64,000 bases of DNA from Bacteroidales bacterium (GCA_016709025.1 JADJEQ010000004.1:124001-188000), one strand, 5' to 3'. Counted from the stretch's first letter, positions 34,722-44,270 are shown. Numbers and translations are program-made. Notes: generated by a model from the letters alone, not told the origin.

Positions 34722-36278
34722 TCAGTATTTTACAATTTTATGAGTTTCACGAAACCCATTGCCGCTGATTTCGACAAAATAAATCCCCTGACTCAATCCA
34801 GAAATATTTATTTCGCTTTTATTTGACAATAAAGTAACCTGTTGAACCATCCCACCTGCTGAGTTATAGATCTTCATTTCTTTGTTACTCAGATTTTCAG
34901 AATGAGACTCAATGTAAATGCTTTCCCTGGTTAATGACGGATAAATCAAAATGACTCCCTTTCCTTCTTCAAAATATGGAATTCCGTTAAAGAGCTCATC
35001 AAAATTGATCTTACCCAAAAAAGCACTCCGGTTATCGCCTGGATAACCCGCAAGGCTGTCACCAAAATAGGCCATTTGCGATGTTAATCCGGTAAGAAAC
35101 AGGCTACCTGATGTATCATGATTTATTGAACTCAGAATTGCAAAATACGGTCCATAGCCCTGTGCAATCATTAATTGCTGAATAGTTACTCCATTCGAAT
35201 CAATTCTGAATATCATTGGTGTGTATTTATAATCCTTGCTGATTGACGCAATATAAAACAGATTGAGGTTGTCATCAACACAAAAATCCCTGTCGATGAG
35301 AGATTGCCCGACATAAACTTCGAGGTGGGTGACTGATACGATGCTGTCGTTCACAATCTTAAGTACAACCGGATTGTTTCCACCCTCCACTGCATTGTAG
35401 TTTTTGCCATTTACGGTAACCAGGCCATTGAAAAGGGCAGCTAAATAAAGGTTACCATCTTTATCACTATGCAGTCGTTCTCCTCTGGTAGGACTGGAAC
35501 CAATTATCTGTGTCTGGTTCTGTGCATCGCCATCTGTGTTTAATCTGATCAGGAAAATGTAATTTGCCTGAGACTTACTGAAATATCCTGTGATAAACAG
35601 CTGGTCATTCCGGTCTACCAAAATGTCGTACCCAACTCCACCATAACCTGAAATATTTTTTATCCAGACAGGGAATCCGGTTGAATCAAATTTTGCAACA
35701 TAAACAGATCCGTTTTCCAGTTCCTGCGAACCAAATGAAATTGAATTGATATAGTAACCGGTAATATAGGTTGAACCTTGTGAATCACAGGCAATTGAAG
35801 TTGACAGATTCCAATCAGGTCTGTCAAGCGCTTGAAAGTCTGAAGTACTGATCCATTTTTTATTTCCGGATTCATCAAATTTTGCAACATAAATAAATGA
35901 AACTACATGAAGGTGTTCACCAATCATTGACATATATTTGACCGTGCTGGTCAGGAAAATATTACCCTCTGCATCAACTGCTATATCGTTAACCGACTGT
36001 AGGGTATCGCTGATAATCCAGTTAATATTTCCCAGATTATCAAACTTTGCCAGAAAAATACATCTCTTGTTTTCTGTGGAGGTAACGGTTTTATCACCAA
36101 AGGTCAGTGTACCGGAATAACTACCGGCAATAAGTATGTTATTATCATTATCGATCGTTGAAACCGCAGCACCCGTATTCGGGAAAGTTTTTATCCAGTC
36201 GTAGCCAATCCGTTGGGCCATGCCCTGAACGCAAATCAGGCTTAATAGTAACGCTGAAAACAGCAGTCTTCTGCTCAT
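34722..36278 (-). CDS. T9SS type A cargo with SBBP/NHL-type beta-propeller
   Basis: A 518-residue secreted protein with signal peptide (MSRRLLFSALLLSLICVQGMAQ). The body is a chain of propeller-like repeats with the NNILIAGSYSGTLTFGDKTV, GNIFLTSTVKYM, GSTYITGYYINSISFGSQEL and DQLFITGYFS pattern, as in SBBP (seven-bladed beta-propeller) repeat proteins. The C terminus (VILIYPSLTRESIYIESHSE, MKIYNSAGGMVQQV, LSQGIYFVEISGNG) is a T9SS sorting domain. Surface location is expected. No enzyme signature is visible. Confidence 0.85.
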   Translation of the reverse strand: MSRRLLFSALLLSLICVQGMAQRIGYDWIKTFPNTGAAVSTIDNDNNILIAGSYSGTLTFGDKTVTSTENKRCIFLAKFDNLGNINWIISDTLQSVNDIAVDAEGNIFLTSTVKYMSMIGEHLHVVSFIYVAKFDESGNKKWISTSDFQALDRPDWNLSTSIACDSQGSTYITGYYINSISFGSQELENGSVYVAKFDSTGFPVWIKNISGYGGVGYDILVDRNDQLFITGYFSKSQANYIFLIRLNTDGDAQNQTQIIGSSPTRGERLHSDKDGNLYLAALFNGLVTVNGKNYNAVEGGNNPVVLKIVNDSIVSVTHLEVYVGQSLIDRDFCVDDNLNLFYIASISKDYKYTPMIFRIDSNGVTIQQLMIAQGYGPYFAILSSINHDTSGSLFLTGLTSQMAYFGDSLAGYPGDNRSAFLGKINFDELFNGIPYFEEGKGVILIYPSLTRESIYIESHSENLSNKEMKIYNSAGGMVQQVTLLSNKSEINISGLSQGIYFVEISGNGFRETHKIVKY

Positions 36279-36461
36279 AATTAAATATCTGATTTCGATA
36301 ATATTGATTCTTATTACACCTGCTTATAAATCATCATCCTTTGTTTGTCAGATTGATGCCTTTCCCAAACCTGCGTTTCCGGAACCTTAAGGCTGGCTTT
36401 AAGAAGTAAAATTTCATCACATTAAAATCTTGTATCCAAAACCCATATCACATGATTTCAA

Positions 36462-37271
36462 CTAATAAACGATCATCTTCTCAGTTAAGTATTGATCCAT
36501 CAATTTCACCTTAAGCAGATAAATCCCCGGTGATAAATTACCGGCAGAAAACTCATTGACTTCCCGTCCATATATATATCCGTTCCTCAGCCTTTCTCCG
36601 GTAAGGGAATAAATCTCAAATTCCGTCATTCCACCCGGATCTGCCTTGTCAACCTGAATCCTTAACCTGCCGTTAGAAGGGTTGGGGAAAATAGTTAGTC
36701 CATCTGTTGAATAATCAGGTTGAATTACATCGTTCAGGGTTTTCCAGCAACCGGTTATCGTTTCGGCACATGAAGCATTACCGGCCCAGGGCAGACCATA
36801 CATGTCTTCTATTGTTCTCAGAACAGAAAAATGATTGATGGTATCGGAATAGGTACCCCCTTTAACCATCATGCCAGTAAAAAGTGTAACGATCTGATTT
36901 CCGTTTCCGTAGTTATCTTCATCGAATGTAAGGATGAATAAGCTGTTGTTTATTTTGGTCCATTCTATATAGCTACTCAGATTATCATAAACCCATGTAT
37001 CACAGGTAAGTATTCGTGAAGGATCTTCCCCATCGTGCATGTTATGATCCTGGCCCGGCATAACCATGCATACTGTAGGAAGAGAATTAAAATCCATTGA
37101 AAGAAAATCTGAAAAAGAGAGGATTACCGATGATGGAATCTGATTGGTATCCGGCCCGATCCAGTTGGTTGCCGGATTGTGTTTGCGGACATAATGATCA
37201 TAATTCGCTTCATTGAACCCGGTATAAGGGCAGATCTTCCGAGAATGTGGCAAATGAAAGGGCTGAGTCAA
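36462..37271 (-). pseudogene. Phosphoesterase (acid phosphatase/phospholipase C-like), 3' part after frameshift, with T9SS tail
   Basis: The coding part after about 37226 continues the phosphoesterase read in the next feature. It begins within YTGFNEANYDHYVRKHNPATNW, then includes VCMVMPGQDHNMHDG, SLFILTFDEDNYGNGNQIVTLF (metal-site Asp-rich stretch) and the C-terminal TIFPNPSNGRLRIQV / LSPGIYLLKVK T9SS tail. The start given by the frame (MTQPFHLPHSRK) is an artefact of the shift. The fused protein would be about 390 residues, normal for PF04185-family acid phosphatases. Either a single extra base in the assembly or a genuine inactivating mutation divides it. Confidence 0.75.
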
Positions 37272-37629
37272 TCAGTTGCCTTCCAAGGTTGGGTGTTTTA
37301 AAAGGATTGGCAGCCGGAATGTCGTTGTGAGTGATTCCCTGGTTATTACCTGAATAAAAGTCAAGGTAATTCGGCTGACTCGGGTGTTCGTTGCCGGAGG
37401 AATTAACAAATAAAGCAGTGGCGGGATCCATTGCCAGCATATTGATAAACGGCGCGGCATCAGAACCGATGATCTGCGAATAAGCATGATTTTCCAGAAA
37501 AAGTACGACAATATGATCCGGACACGGGAGAACCTGTTGAGCATTCACCTTACCCGAAGCAAGAATTATCACCAGGATCAATAAAATCAGCCTGCCGGGC
37601 ACACCATATAATCCGGACACCTTTTTCAT
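37210..37629 (-). pseudogene. Phosphoesterase, 5' part before frameshift
   Basis: The ATG at 37629 (MKKVSGLYGVPGRLILLILV) gives a signal peptide ending SGKVNAQ. An ATG at 37644 is also possible, but a -7 box at 37649-37656 leaves too little leader. HIVVLFLENHAYSQIIGSDAAPFIN is the N-terminal metal-binding region of the PF04185 phosphoesterase family. The frame ends SEDLPLYRVQ-stop; removing one T (A pair at 37226-37227 on the plus strand) restores SEDLPYTGFNEANYDHYVRK and joins the 3' part. Confidence 0.75.
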
Positions 37630-37648
37630 AGAATTCGGTTCCATAAGA

Positions 37649-37656
37649 CAAAGATA
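37649..37656 (-). promoter_or_regulatory. Bacteroidota -7 box before the phosphoesterase
   Basis: CAAAGATA reads TATCTTTG on the minus strand; the transcript start would fall near 37642. Confidence 0.5.
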
Positions 37657-37754
37657 ATACTTATTTCAGATGAATTTAATCCGTTTCAAGAACACATAAT
37701 CTCAGGTAATGGGACTTTCTCAACAGGGGCAGGCGCTGGTAATTCCTGGAAATA

Positions 37755-37784
37755 AAAAAACCCGCTTGCGCTGGAAAAAAAATA
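37755..37784 (-). terminator. Probable terminator of tRNA-Leu
   Basis: In the tRNA direction the sequence reads T8-CCAGCGCAAGCGGG-T7. The short stem has one mismatch, but the T tracts and position right after the tRNA fit a terminator. Confidence 0.45.
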
Positions 37785-37785
37785 G

Positions 37786-37867
37786 TGCGGATAAGGAGAC
37801 TCGAACTCCTACGCCTCTCGGCACCAGATCCTAAGTCTGGCGCGGCTACCAATTACGCCATATCCGC
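37786..37867 (-). tRNA. tRNA-Leu (TAG anticodon)
   Basis: On the minus strand the acceptor 5' half GCGGATA (37867-37861) pairs with TATCCGC near 37793-37787. The anticodon arm is CCAGA-CTTAGGA-TCTGG with TAG at the anticodon, which reads CUA leucine codons. A long variable arm (GCCGAGAGGC-type) and the T arm GGAGTTCGAGTCTCC complete a class II tRNA of 82 bases. CCA is not encoded. A -7 box lies at 37879-37886. Confidence 0.95.
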
Positions 37868-37878
37868 ATTGAGAGGTG

Positions 37879-37886
37879 CAAAGATA
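37879..37886 (-). promoter_or_regulatory. Bacteroidota -7 box for tRNA-Leu
   Basis: CAAAGATA reads TATCTTTG on the minus strand, 12 bases upstream of the tRNA 5' end. Confidence 0.6.
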
Positions 37887-38018
37887 GATATTTTTCATTT
37901 CCGGGAATCATTAAATATTTTTAAGCAGGCAATTAAATCCAAACAATTCAACATTTTGACTGTTAATATATAGTAACACCTGATATTCAATTAATTAAAC
38001 GAATCAAACGACCTGAGA

Positions 38019-38864
38019 ATGAGAACAATAATAACAATTCTGCTTTCAGCTTTGGCTTTTTTCCCGGCACTGGCACAGGAAGCATTTCAACACACCCGCC
38101 TGACAAAACAATGGGAAATCACAGAAGGCCTGAAAACAACTGAATCGGTGCTGTTTGATCCGGCCGGAAAGGTTTTGTATGTTGCAAATATCAATGACAA
38201 TCCATGGCAAAAAGATGGCAACGGATACATTTCGAAGATCACCCCGGATGGTAAAATGATCAGCGCCAAATGGGCCACAGGGCTAAGCGCTCCAAAAGGT
38301 ATGGGCATTGCCAATGGAAAACTTTATGTAACCAACATCGATGAAGTAGCGGAGATTGATCTTGCAAGTGGTTCTGTTCTTAAACGTTTTACCAACTCAA
38401 GGGCAGTGAATCTGAACGACATTGCAGTAACCCCTGAAGGCAGGGTCTTTGTTTCCGACAGTAAAGGCGATTGCATATTTGAGGTAACAGGCGGATTACT
38501 TGAGGTACTATCCGATTCGCCGGAAGTAAAATCCAGCAATGGATTGTATGTGAAAAACGGGCTCCTGCTCTGCGGTCAGCAAAACAGGGTTGCCGCCCTG
38601 AATCTGAAAACGATGGAAGTGAATACCTACATCGAAAACACCGGTGGTATAGATGGCATTGAAGCCGTAGGTAATAAAACCTATCTTATTTCAGATTGGT
38701 CAGGTCATGTAAATATGGTAGAACCCGGCAAGGAAAAAATGTTGCTCCTTGATACGACTCCAGTAAAAATTAATGCAGCCGACATCGGTTATGATAAATC
38801 AGAAGGCATTCTCTATGTGCCGACTTTCTTCAACAATGCGGTAGTTGCTTATAAACTGGATTAA
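38019..38864 (+). CDS. Secreted SMP-30/NHL-type beta-propeller protein
   Basis: A 281-residue protein with a signal peptide (MRTIITILLSALAFFPALAQ). It then shows propeller strands typical of SMP-30/gluconolactonase or NHL proteins: GKVLYVANINDN, GYISKITPDGKMI, GLSAPKGMGIANGKLYVTNIDEVAEID, LNDIAVTPEGRVFVSDSKGDCIFEV and GYDKSEGILYVPTFFNNAVVAYKL. The single-chain length fits a six-bladed propeller. Metal-binding residues of true lactonases (Glu, Asn, Asp) are not clearly placed, so catalysis is uncertain. Downstream, after a repeat field, lies a sugar-dehydrogenase-like gene that could be functionally linked. Confidence 0.82.
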   Translation: MRTIITILLSALAFFPALAQEAFQHTRLTKQWEITEGLKTTESVLFDPAGKVLYVANINDNPWQKDGNGYISKITPDGKMISAKWATGLSAPKGMGIANGKLYVTNIDEVAEIDLASGSVLKRFTNSRAVNLNDIAVTPEGRVFVSDSKGDCIFEVTGGLLEVLSDSPEVKSSNGLYVKNGLLLCGQQNRVAALNLKTMEVNTYIENTGGIDGIEAVGNKTYLISDWSGHVNMVEPGKEKMLLLDTTPVKINAADIGYDKSEGILYVPTFFNNAVVAYKLD

Positions 38865-39160
38865 CAATGATTGCGGATTGCGGATTGCGGAATAGCTGAT
38901 TAACAGATTAATTAGCAAATTAGCAGATGATAGAGGCTGGTATTTGGTAACTGATTGCTGAGGGCTGTTTAGTTGATTTCGTTTTGTCTCATTTCACTTT
39001 TCACTCTTTTCACTCAACTACTCACTTCTGACTTCCGACTTCCGACTTCTGACTTCCGACTTCTGACCGACTTCTGACTTCCGACTTCCGACATCCGACT
39101 TCCGTCATCCGACTTCCGACTTCTGACCCCGGCTTGTGACATATTTAAAAAGTACTCAAA
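38865..39160. repeat. Heptamer repeat field (CGACTTC / GATTGCG)
   Basis: GATTGCG heptamers near 38870-38890, TTCACTC-type words near 39000, then a run of about a dozen CGACTTC and TGACTTC heptamers at 39025-39128. No gene seen. Confidence 0.75.
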
Positions 39161-40555
39161 ATGAAAACACTACAAACCTTCGTTTCATATATTATTCTGT
39201 CATTTCTCGTTATAGGGTGTTCAAAGAAATCCGAGAGCCAGCTATATATAGGATCCACAGCAATTGACACCAATACCATTGTCAGTAACCTGGATACTCC
39301 ATGGGAAATCCTCTGGGGCCCGGATAATTACATCTGGTTTACCGAAAGGGCTGGCAGGATTAACCGTTTAAATCCGGAGACCGGGGAAAATCAACTGATT
39401 GTAGCTATTCCGGAAGTATATGAATTTGGTGAAGCAGGGTTACTGGGCATGGCACTCCATCCGGATTTTGACACTGAGCCCTACATTTACCTGGTTTATA
39501 ACTTCCTTTCGGGAGAATTTATAAAGGAACGTCTGGTCAGGTACATCTGGAATGGAAGTACTTTAGAACAACCCGTAATCCTGATCAACAATATTCCGGG
39601 CAATTCTTACCACGATGGTTCGCGGATTTTATTCGGGCCTGACGGGAAGTTATACATGTCGACCGGTGATGCCGGCAATCTCAACAGTCCCCAGAATATG
39701 AACTCACTGGCCGGAAAAATCCTCAGGATAAACCCGGATGGTTCAATTCCGGAAGATAACCCCAACCCCGGCAGTTATATCTGGGCTCTGGGCCTGCGCA
39801 ATTCCCAGGGGCTGGTCTTTTCACCGGAGGGCAGATTGTATGGTTCGGAGCACGGGCCCAGCAACGACGATGAACTGAACCTTCTGGAAAGCGGAAGAAA
39901 CTATGGCTGGCCGGATGTTGCCGGTTTCTGCAACTTACCCGCCGAAATTACTTTCTGCGACCTTAACAATGTGAGAGAGCCACTTACAGCCTGGACACCC
40001 ACCCTGGCCGTAGCCGGGATAGATTTTTACAACCATATGGATATTCCTGAATGGCAAAACAGCATTCTGATGACTACCCTCAAAGCAGGTAAACTGGTAA
40101 GCCTCAGGCTCAGTTCCGATGGATTATCGGTTACAGAACAGGCCGACTGGTTTACCGGAGAATGGGGCCGCCTGCGCGATATCTGCATTTCACCCGACGG
40201 ACGGGTTTTCCTGGCGGTAAGCAACCGCGATGGCCGGGGTACTCCAGTAGCAGGCGATGACCGGATTATAGAAATAAAAGTGGCTGGCCCGACAGGATTG
40301 TCTGTCCAACATAAAAAAAGCGGTATAATTAAAATCATTCCAAACCCTGTAAGCCCTGAAACGAAGGTAGTGATCAATGAAGAATATGTCGGATCCGGAT
40401 TCACGATCATCAGTCATACCGGCCAGATAATCTCTGCCGGAAAAATCAGTCAGACCCAATTTATGCTGGATACCGGCAACCTTAAGCCGGGCTATTATAT
40501 TTTTCAGGTAAGCGGCCAGGTTGAACCGGTCTCTGAACCGTTTATTGTATTGTAA
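39161..40555 (+). CDS. PQQ-dependent sugar dehydrogenase-like (GSDH) protein with T9SS-like tail
   Basis: A 464-residue protein. Residues 1-20 end at IGC, a lipobox-like site (FLVIGCSKK). The body is a six-bladed glucose/sorbosone dehydrogenase propeller: LDTPWEILWGPDNYIWFTERAGRI, YHDGSRILFGPDGKLYMSTGDAG (with the His-Asp expected at the active site), SLAGKILRINPDGSIP and GSEHGPSNDDELNLLESGRNYGWP. Such enzymes oxidise aldoses with PQQ. The C-terminal about 75 residues (IKIIPNPVSPETKVV, FTIISHTGQIISAGK, NLKPGYYIFQVSG) form a T9SS CTD. Having both a lipobox and a CTD is unusual. Terminator at 40565-40586. Confidence 0.88.
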   Translation: MKTLQTFVSYIILSFLVIGCSKKSESQLYIGSTAIDTNTIVSNLDTPWEILWGPDNYIWFTERAGRINRLNPETGENQLIVAIPEVYEFGEAGLLGMALHPDFDTEPYIYLVYNFLSGEFIKERLVRYIWNGSTLEQPVILINNIPGNSYHDGSRILFGPDGKLYMSTGDAGNLNSPQNMNSLAGKILRINPDGSIPEDNPNPGSYIWALGLRNSQGLVFSPEGRLYGSEHGPSNDDELNLLESGRNYGWPDVAGFCNLPAEITFCDLNNVREPLTAWTPTLAVAGIDFYNHMDIPEWQNSILMTTLKAGKLVSLRLSSDGLSVTEQADWFTGEWGRLRDICISPDGRVFLAVSNRDGRGTPVAGDDRIIEIKVAGPTGLSVQHKKSGIIKIIPNPVSPETKVVINEEYVGSGFTIISHTGQIISAGKISQTQFMLDTGNLKPGYYIFQVSGQVEPVSEPFIVL

Positions 40556-40564
40556 TCTTACGAA

Positions 40565-40586
40565 AAAGGGGCTTTTCAGCCCCTTT
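40565..40586. terminator. Bidirectional intrinsic terminator
   Basis: AAAGGGGCT-TTTC-AGCCCCTTT forms a 9-bp stem between the convergent GSDH and tpx genes, flanked by A and T runs. Confidence 0.85.
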
Positions 40587-40610
40587 GAATTAAATAACAG
40601 CAACCAGATT

Positions 40611-41108
40611 TTAAAGTGCCTTCAGTGCTGATTCATAGTCGGGTTCCTGTGCAATTTCAGGCACCTGTTCGGTATATTTCACAGTTCCTTCTTCATCCAG
40701 CACAACCACAGCGCGTGAAAGCAGTCCGGCCAACGGGCTGTCTGCAATCGTTACACCATAATCTTTACCAAATGAACCGTCTTTGAAATCAGAAGCAGAT
40801 ACAACATTCTGCAGTCCTTCAGCAACGCAAAAACGGCTGTGGGCAAATGGCAGGTCTTTGGACACACATACCACAACTGTATTATCCAGCTTAGATGCAG
40901 CCGCATTGAATTGCCTTACCGATGCAGCACATACCCCGGTATCAAGGCTTGGAAAAATATTCAGGACTACTTTCTTTCCTTTAAGATCGCCCAGCGAAAG
41001 TGAACTGAGATCTGATTTAACAAGTTTAAAATCAGGAGCTTTAACTCCTTTTACCGGCAGGTTGCCGGTTGTGTTGATGGGGTTCCCACTAAGGGTGATT
41101 GATGCCAT
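40611..41108 (-). CDS. tpx: Thiol peroxidase
   Basis: A 165-residue atypical 2-Cys peroxiredoxin that reduces lipid and other peroxides using thioredoxin. It has the [13 protein letters not shown] active site with peroxidatic Cys60 and resolving Cys94 in SRFCVAEG, plus the DFKLVKSDL and [22 protein letters not shown] segments. Length and layout are normal. It is a single gene facing the GSDH gene, with a possible -7 box (CAAAATTA) at 41231-41238. Confidence 0.96.
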   Translation of the reverse strand: MASITLSGNPINTTGNLPVKGVKAPDFKLVKSDLSSLSLGDLKGKKVVLNIFPSLDTGVCAASVRQFNAAASKLDNTVVVCVSKDLPFAHSRFCVAEGLQNVVSASDFKDGSFGKDYGVTIADSPLAGLLSRAVVVLDEEGTVKYTEQVPEIAQEPDYESALKAL

Positions 41109-41230
41109 AAATTTGTATTTAATATTGATGAATGGATTTTCTGAAATACTACTGTTAAGAACCAGATGTTATCTGTGAATGTTAAATTGCAGATAATAAT
41201 GGCCGATTGTTTTTGCCCTTCAACCTGCGG

Positions 41231-41238
41231 CAAAATTA
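41231..41238 (-). promoter_or_regulatory. Possible -7 box for tpx
   Basis: CAAAATTA reads TAATTTTG on the minus strand. The leader would be about 115 bases, longer than usual, so this is tentative. Confidence 0.3.
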
Positions 41239-41282
41239 GGTAAACTTCACGGATGAAACGATGAATATAAGCTGCCGTGAGC

Positions 41283-44216
41283 TTATTTTATCGATTTATA
41301 GATAGCCTCCTGAATATTTGTTCTTATGTTCGTTTGGGTAATCTTATTGTTCCCGGCATCCGGATATACCCTGTTACTCAGAAACACATATACCAGCCCG
41401 GTCTCCGGATCTGCCCAGGCATAGGTTCCGGTAAAACCACTATGACCGAAGCTCAGAGGTGATGCCAGGTCACAGGCAGGACCAGGCTCTCCTGCTGGAG
41501 AGGGTTTATCAAAACCCATTCCCCTTCTGTTTCTATTTTCAGGAAACTGAACTTTTGTAAATTCGTCAATTACAGCCGAATCAAGCATCATCTCACCACC
41601 GTATTTACCATGCTGCAAAAGCATCTGCATAATAATGGCTACATCCAGGGCATCAGAGAACAAACCGGCGTGCCCGGCTACTCCACCCATCATTGCTGCG
41701 GCCGGATCGTGAACGTCACCGTGAATCACCTGCTTCCTGAAAATCGTATCGTTTTCGGTTGGTGCAATGCGGCTGATGCTGAAACAGTCGCGGGGATGAT
41801 AACCCATCGTTGTCAAACCAAGTTTCCGGTAAAATGATTTCTGAACAAAAGAACTCATGGACTGATCGGTTAATTGTGAAAATGTTTCACCGAGCAAAAT
41901 AAAACCAAGGTCACTGTATTTGTATTCTGTCTTTTTCAACAGAGGGGATCCAACGATGGAATCGATCACAAATTGCGGCCACTTGTCGCGGAGGTAGAAA
42001 CCATCGGCTACCCTCACCGGATAAGCAATACTGTAGTGCCTTCCAATAAGGGTTGAATCCTGCTCATCACCAATTAATAATTTCTTGTAGAAAGGAATGT
42101 AGGGCTGTAATCCTGCCTGATGAGCCATAATTGAGCGAATGGTCAACTGCGATTTATTGCTTTTTTGCAGTGGCTTAAGATAATGACTGAGCTTCTGGTC
42201 TGGATTTATAATTCCATCGCCGGTAAGTTTCATTGCGACCAGCGTTGTGGCCAGCATTTTGGTAAGAGAAGCCAGGTCATACAGATCATCATTCCGAACA
42301 GGACTATCTTCCGAATAGGTCTGATATCCAAACGCCTTGCGGTAAACAACCATGCCATCTTTCGCAACCAGAACCTGAGCACCGGGAAATACCCCGGAAG
42401 CCAGACCAGCCATCAGTATGGAATCGACTTCTAAAAGCTTAACAGAAGAAAGCCCGGCTTCCTCCGGCAACCCAAATGAAAACCGGCTTACCTGATTACG
42501 AATCAACCCTGAACCACAGGCCATTCCGTTTCCGGAAGTCACTGGTAATTTTCCGGTAATCGCTATACCACCGAACAAAGCCTGTGCGGTTAGTTGCTGC
42601 ATGGTGGCATTGTCCTGATAAGAAACCAGCACTGCCAGCATTTTATCGGTGTTTCTGAATGTTTCAAGCACGTAGGGACTGGTAAATATATTCATTACCA
42701 ATGGCTTGAAAAGGCTGATTGAATCGATGAAGGCTGCTGCTGACCGGCTCACACCAAAGTTCTTCTGAGGCAGGTCGCTTGTTTTTACAAAACCGCTTAT
42801 TATCAGGTTATAGGGCTCAAGAAGTTGTGCTATGGAATCGTATTGACATTGATCCGGTTCTTTGGGGAGGTTAAAATGGGTTACCGGTGCGTACGACGAT
42901 AACATCTGCTGAAATGGAACCAGGGCTGTGTCACCAATCATCAGGCTGGCAATCCTCAGTGTATCCAGCGACCTGAGTGGAATCATACCACGCGGATCGG
43001 TTAACAGGGTAACCGCACCGGCATCGGCTTTTCGGGTAATAACTGAGGAAGCAGTGGAGTTGATTTCTCCGGCCAGGCCTGCTATCTGAATGGGTTGAAA
43101 ATCCGGAAGACCGGACTCAAATTTCCAGTTCAGCACCCTCAGGCATTTACTATTGATAAGGTCTTCTGATATAAACCCGCTGTCAATGGCAGCCCTGATG
43201 TTTTCAATTGCTTTTCTTGCATCAACCGGTAAAAGAAGGATATCATTTCCGGCTTTCAACGCGGTTGCCTCAACCATCAGAGGGTCTGAGAAATCGGTCA
43301 GGCCTTTCATATCCATACCATCTGTAATCACCATTCCGTCGAATTCCATCTCCTTTCGCAGTAGATCAAGGATAACCGGCTGTGAAAGCGTTGCAACAGA
43401 TTTACTTGCTGTATCAAGGGCTGGAATGGTAAGATGGGAAACCATAATTCCTTTTACTCCCTTATCAATCAGGTAGCGAAAAGGGAAAAGTTCTGTAGAA
43501 TCAAGCTGTGCCCGGCTTTTATTGATCACTGGGAGGGTATAGTGGGAATCCATTCCGGTATCACCGTGACCGGGAAAATGCTTTGCTACGGCAATCAGTC
43601 CGTAGTCTTGCATTCCTTTCATATACCAGGCCGCTTTTTGGGCTACACGATAACGGTCCTCGCCAAACGAGCGTGCATTGATGACCGGGTTGAGCGGATT
43701 GTTGTTAATATCTGCAACCGGGGCAAAATTAATCTGAACACCCAGCCTCTTCATTTGCCTGGCAATCTCAGCTCCCATTTCATAAATAAGAGAATCGTTG
43801 CTGATCGCACCGAGCGTCATTTGTTTCGGAAACCAGTTCAGGCTATCGAGCCGCATACCCGCACCCCATTCTCCATCAATGGCAATAAACAGTGGCGTTT
43901 TCGCATTCTGTTGCAACCGGTTGGTTACCAATGCCTGGCGGGCGGGTCCTCCCTGAAAAAAGCACACTCCTCCCAGGTTCAGTTCTTTCACCAGGGTAGT
44001 AAGATCCTCCACATAAGTGGAATCCCGGTTCGAATATGCCCTCACCATCAGCAACTGAGCAATCCGTTCATCCGGTGTAAGACTGTTGAATACAGAATCA
44101 ACCCATATTTGTGAAGATTTATTAACGCTTCCCTGTGAAAAAACATCGGTACGAATTAAAAGAAAAAATATTAAAGACAAGATAATCAGTCTGATAATAG
44201 AGTTAGTATGCGTCAT
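41283..44216 (-). CDS. Glycoside hydrolase family 3 / serine beta-lactamase-like fusion
   Basis: A 977-residue secreted protein with signal peptide (hydrophobic about 8-22). Residues about 35-370 are a GH3 N-terminal domain with the NagZ-type loop KHFPGHGDT at 212-220 and DSH at 223-225, and the nucleophile region VITDGMDM with Asp299. This implies beta-N-acetylglucosaminidase-type activity on peptidoglycan fragments. A GH3 C-terminal-like region follows to about 570. Residues about 590-975 are a beta-lactamase/PBP-type serine hydrolase (LASLTKML SxxK motif; YKYSDLGFILLGE; HSGFTGTYAW). GH3 plus beta-lactamase-class proteins are known in Bacteroidota and may trim cell-wall peptides and sugars together. 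It is monocistronic with a -7 box at 44263-44270. Confidence 0.93.
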   Translation of the reverse strand: MTHTNSIIRLIILSLIFFLLIRTDVFSQGSVNKSSQIWVDSVFNSLTPDERIAQLLMVRAYSNRDSTYVEDLTTLVKELNLGGVCFFQGGPARQALVTNRLQQNAKTPLFIAIDGEWGAGMRLDSLNWFPKQMTLGAISNDSLIYEMGAEIARQMKRLGVQINFAPVADINNNPLNPVINARSFGEDRYRVAQKAAWYMKGMQDYGLIAVAKHFPGHGDTGMDSHYTLPVINKSRAQLDSTELFPFRYLIDKGVKGIMVSHLTIPALDTASKSVATLSQPVILDLLRKEMEFDGMVITDGMDMKGLTDFSDPLMVEATALKAGNDILLLPVDARKAIENIRAAIDSGFISEDLINSKCLRVLNWKFESGLPDFQPIQIAGLAGEINSTASSVITRKADAGAVTLLTDPRGMIPLRSLDTLRIASLMIGDTALVPFQQMLSSYAPVTHFNLPKEPDQCQYDSIAQLLEPYNLIISGFVKTSDLPQKNFGVSRSAAAFIDSISLFKPLVMNIFTSPYVLETFRNTDKMLAVLVSYQDNATMQQLTAQALFGGIAITGKLPVTSGNGMACGSGLIRNQVSRFSFGLPEEAGLSSVKLLEVDSILMAGLASGVFPGAQVLVAKDGMVVYRKAFGYQTYSEDSPVRNDDLYDLASLTKMLATTLVAMKLTGDGIINPDQKLSHYLKPLQKSNKSQLTIRSIMAHQAGLQPYIPFYKKLLIGDEQDSTLIGRHYSIAYPVRVADGFYLRDKWPQFVIDSIVGSPLLKKTEYKYSDLGFILLGETFSQLTDQSMSSFVQKSFYRKLGLTTMGYHPRDCFSISRIAPTENDTIFRKQVIHGDVHDPAAAMMGGVAGHAGLFSDALDVAIIMQMLLQHGKYGGEMMLDSAVIDEFTKVQFPENRNRRGMGFDKPSPAGEPGPACDLASPLSFGHSGFTGTYAWADPETGLVYVFLSNRVYPDAGNNKITQTNIRTNIQEAIYKSIK

Positions 44217-44262
44217 AAATGAAAGGAGATCCAGTGTTAAAATGTGATTGAATTATATGCTT

Positions 44263-44270
44263 CAAAGGTA
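44263..44270 (-). promoter_or_regulatory. Bacteroidota -7 box before the GH3 fusion gene
   Basis: CAAAGGTA reads TACCTTTG on the minus strand, 47 bases upstream of the ATG at 44216. Confidence 0.55.
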
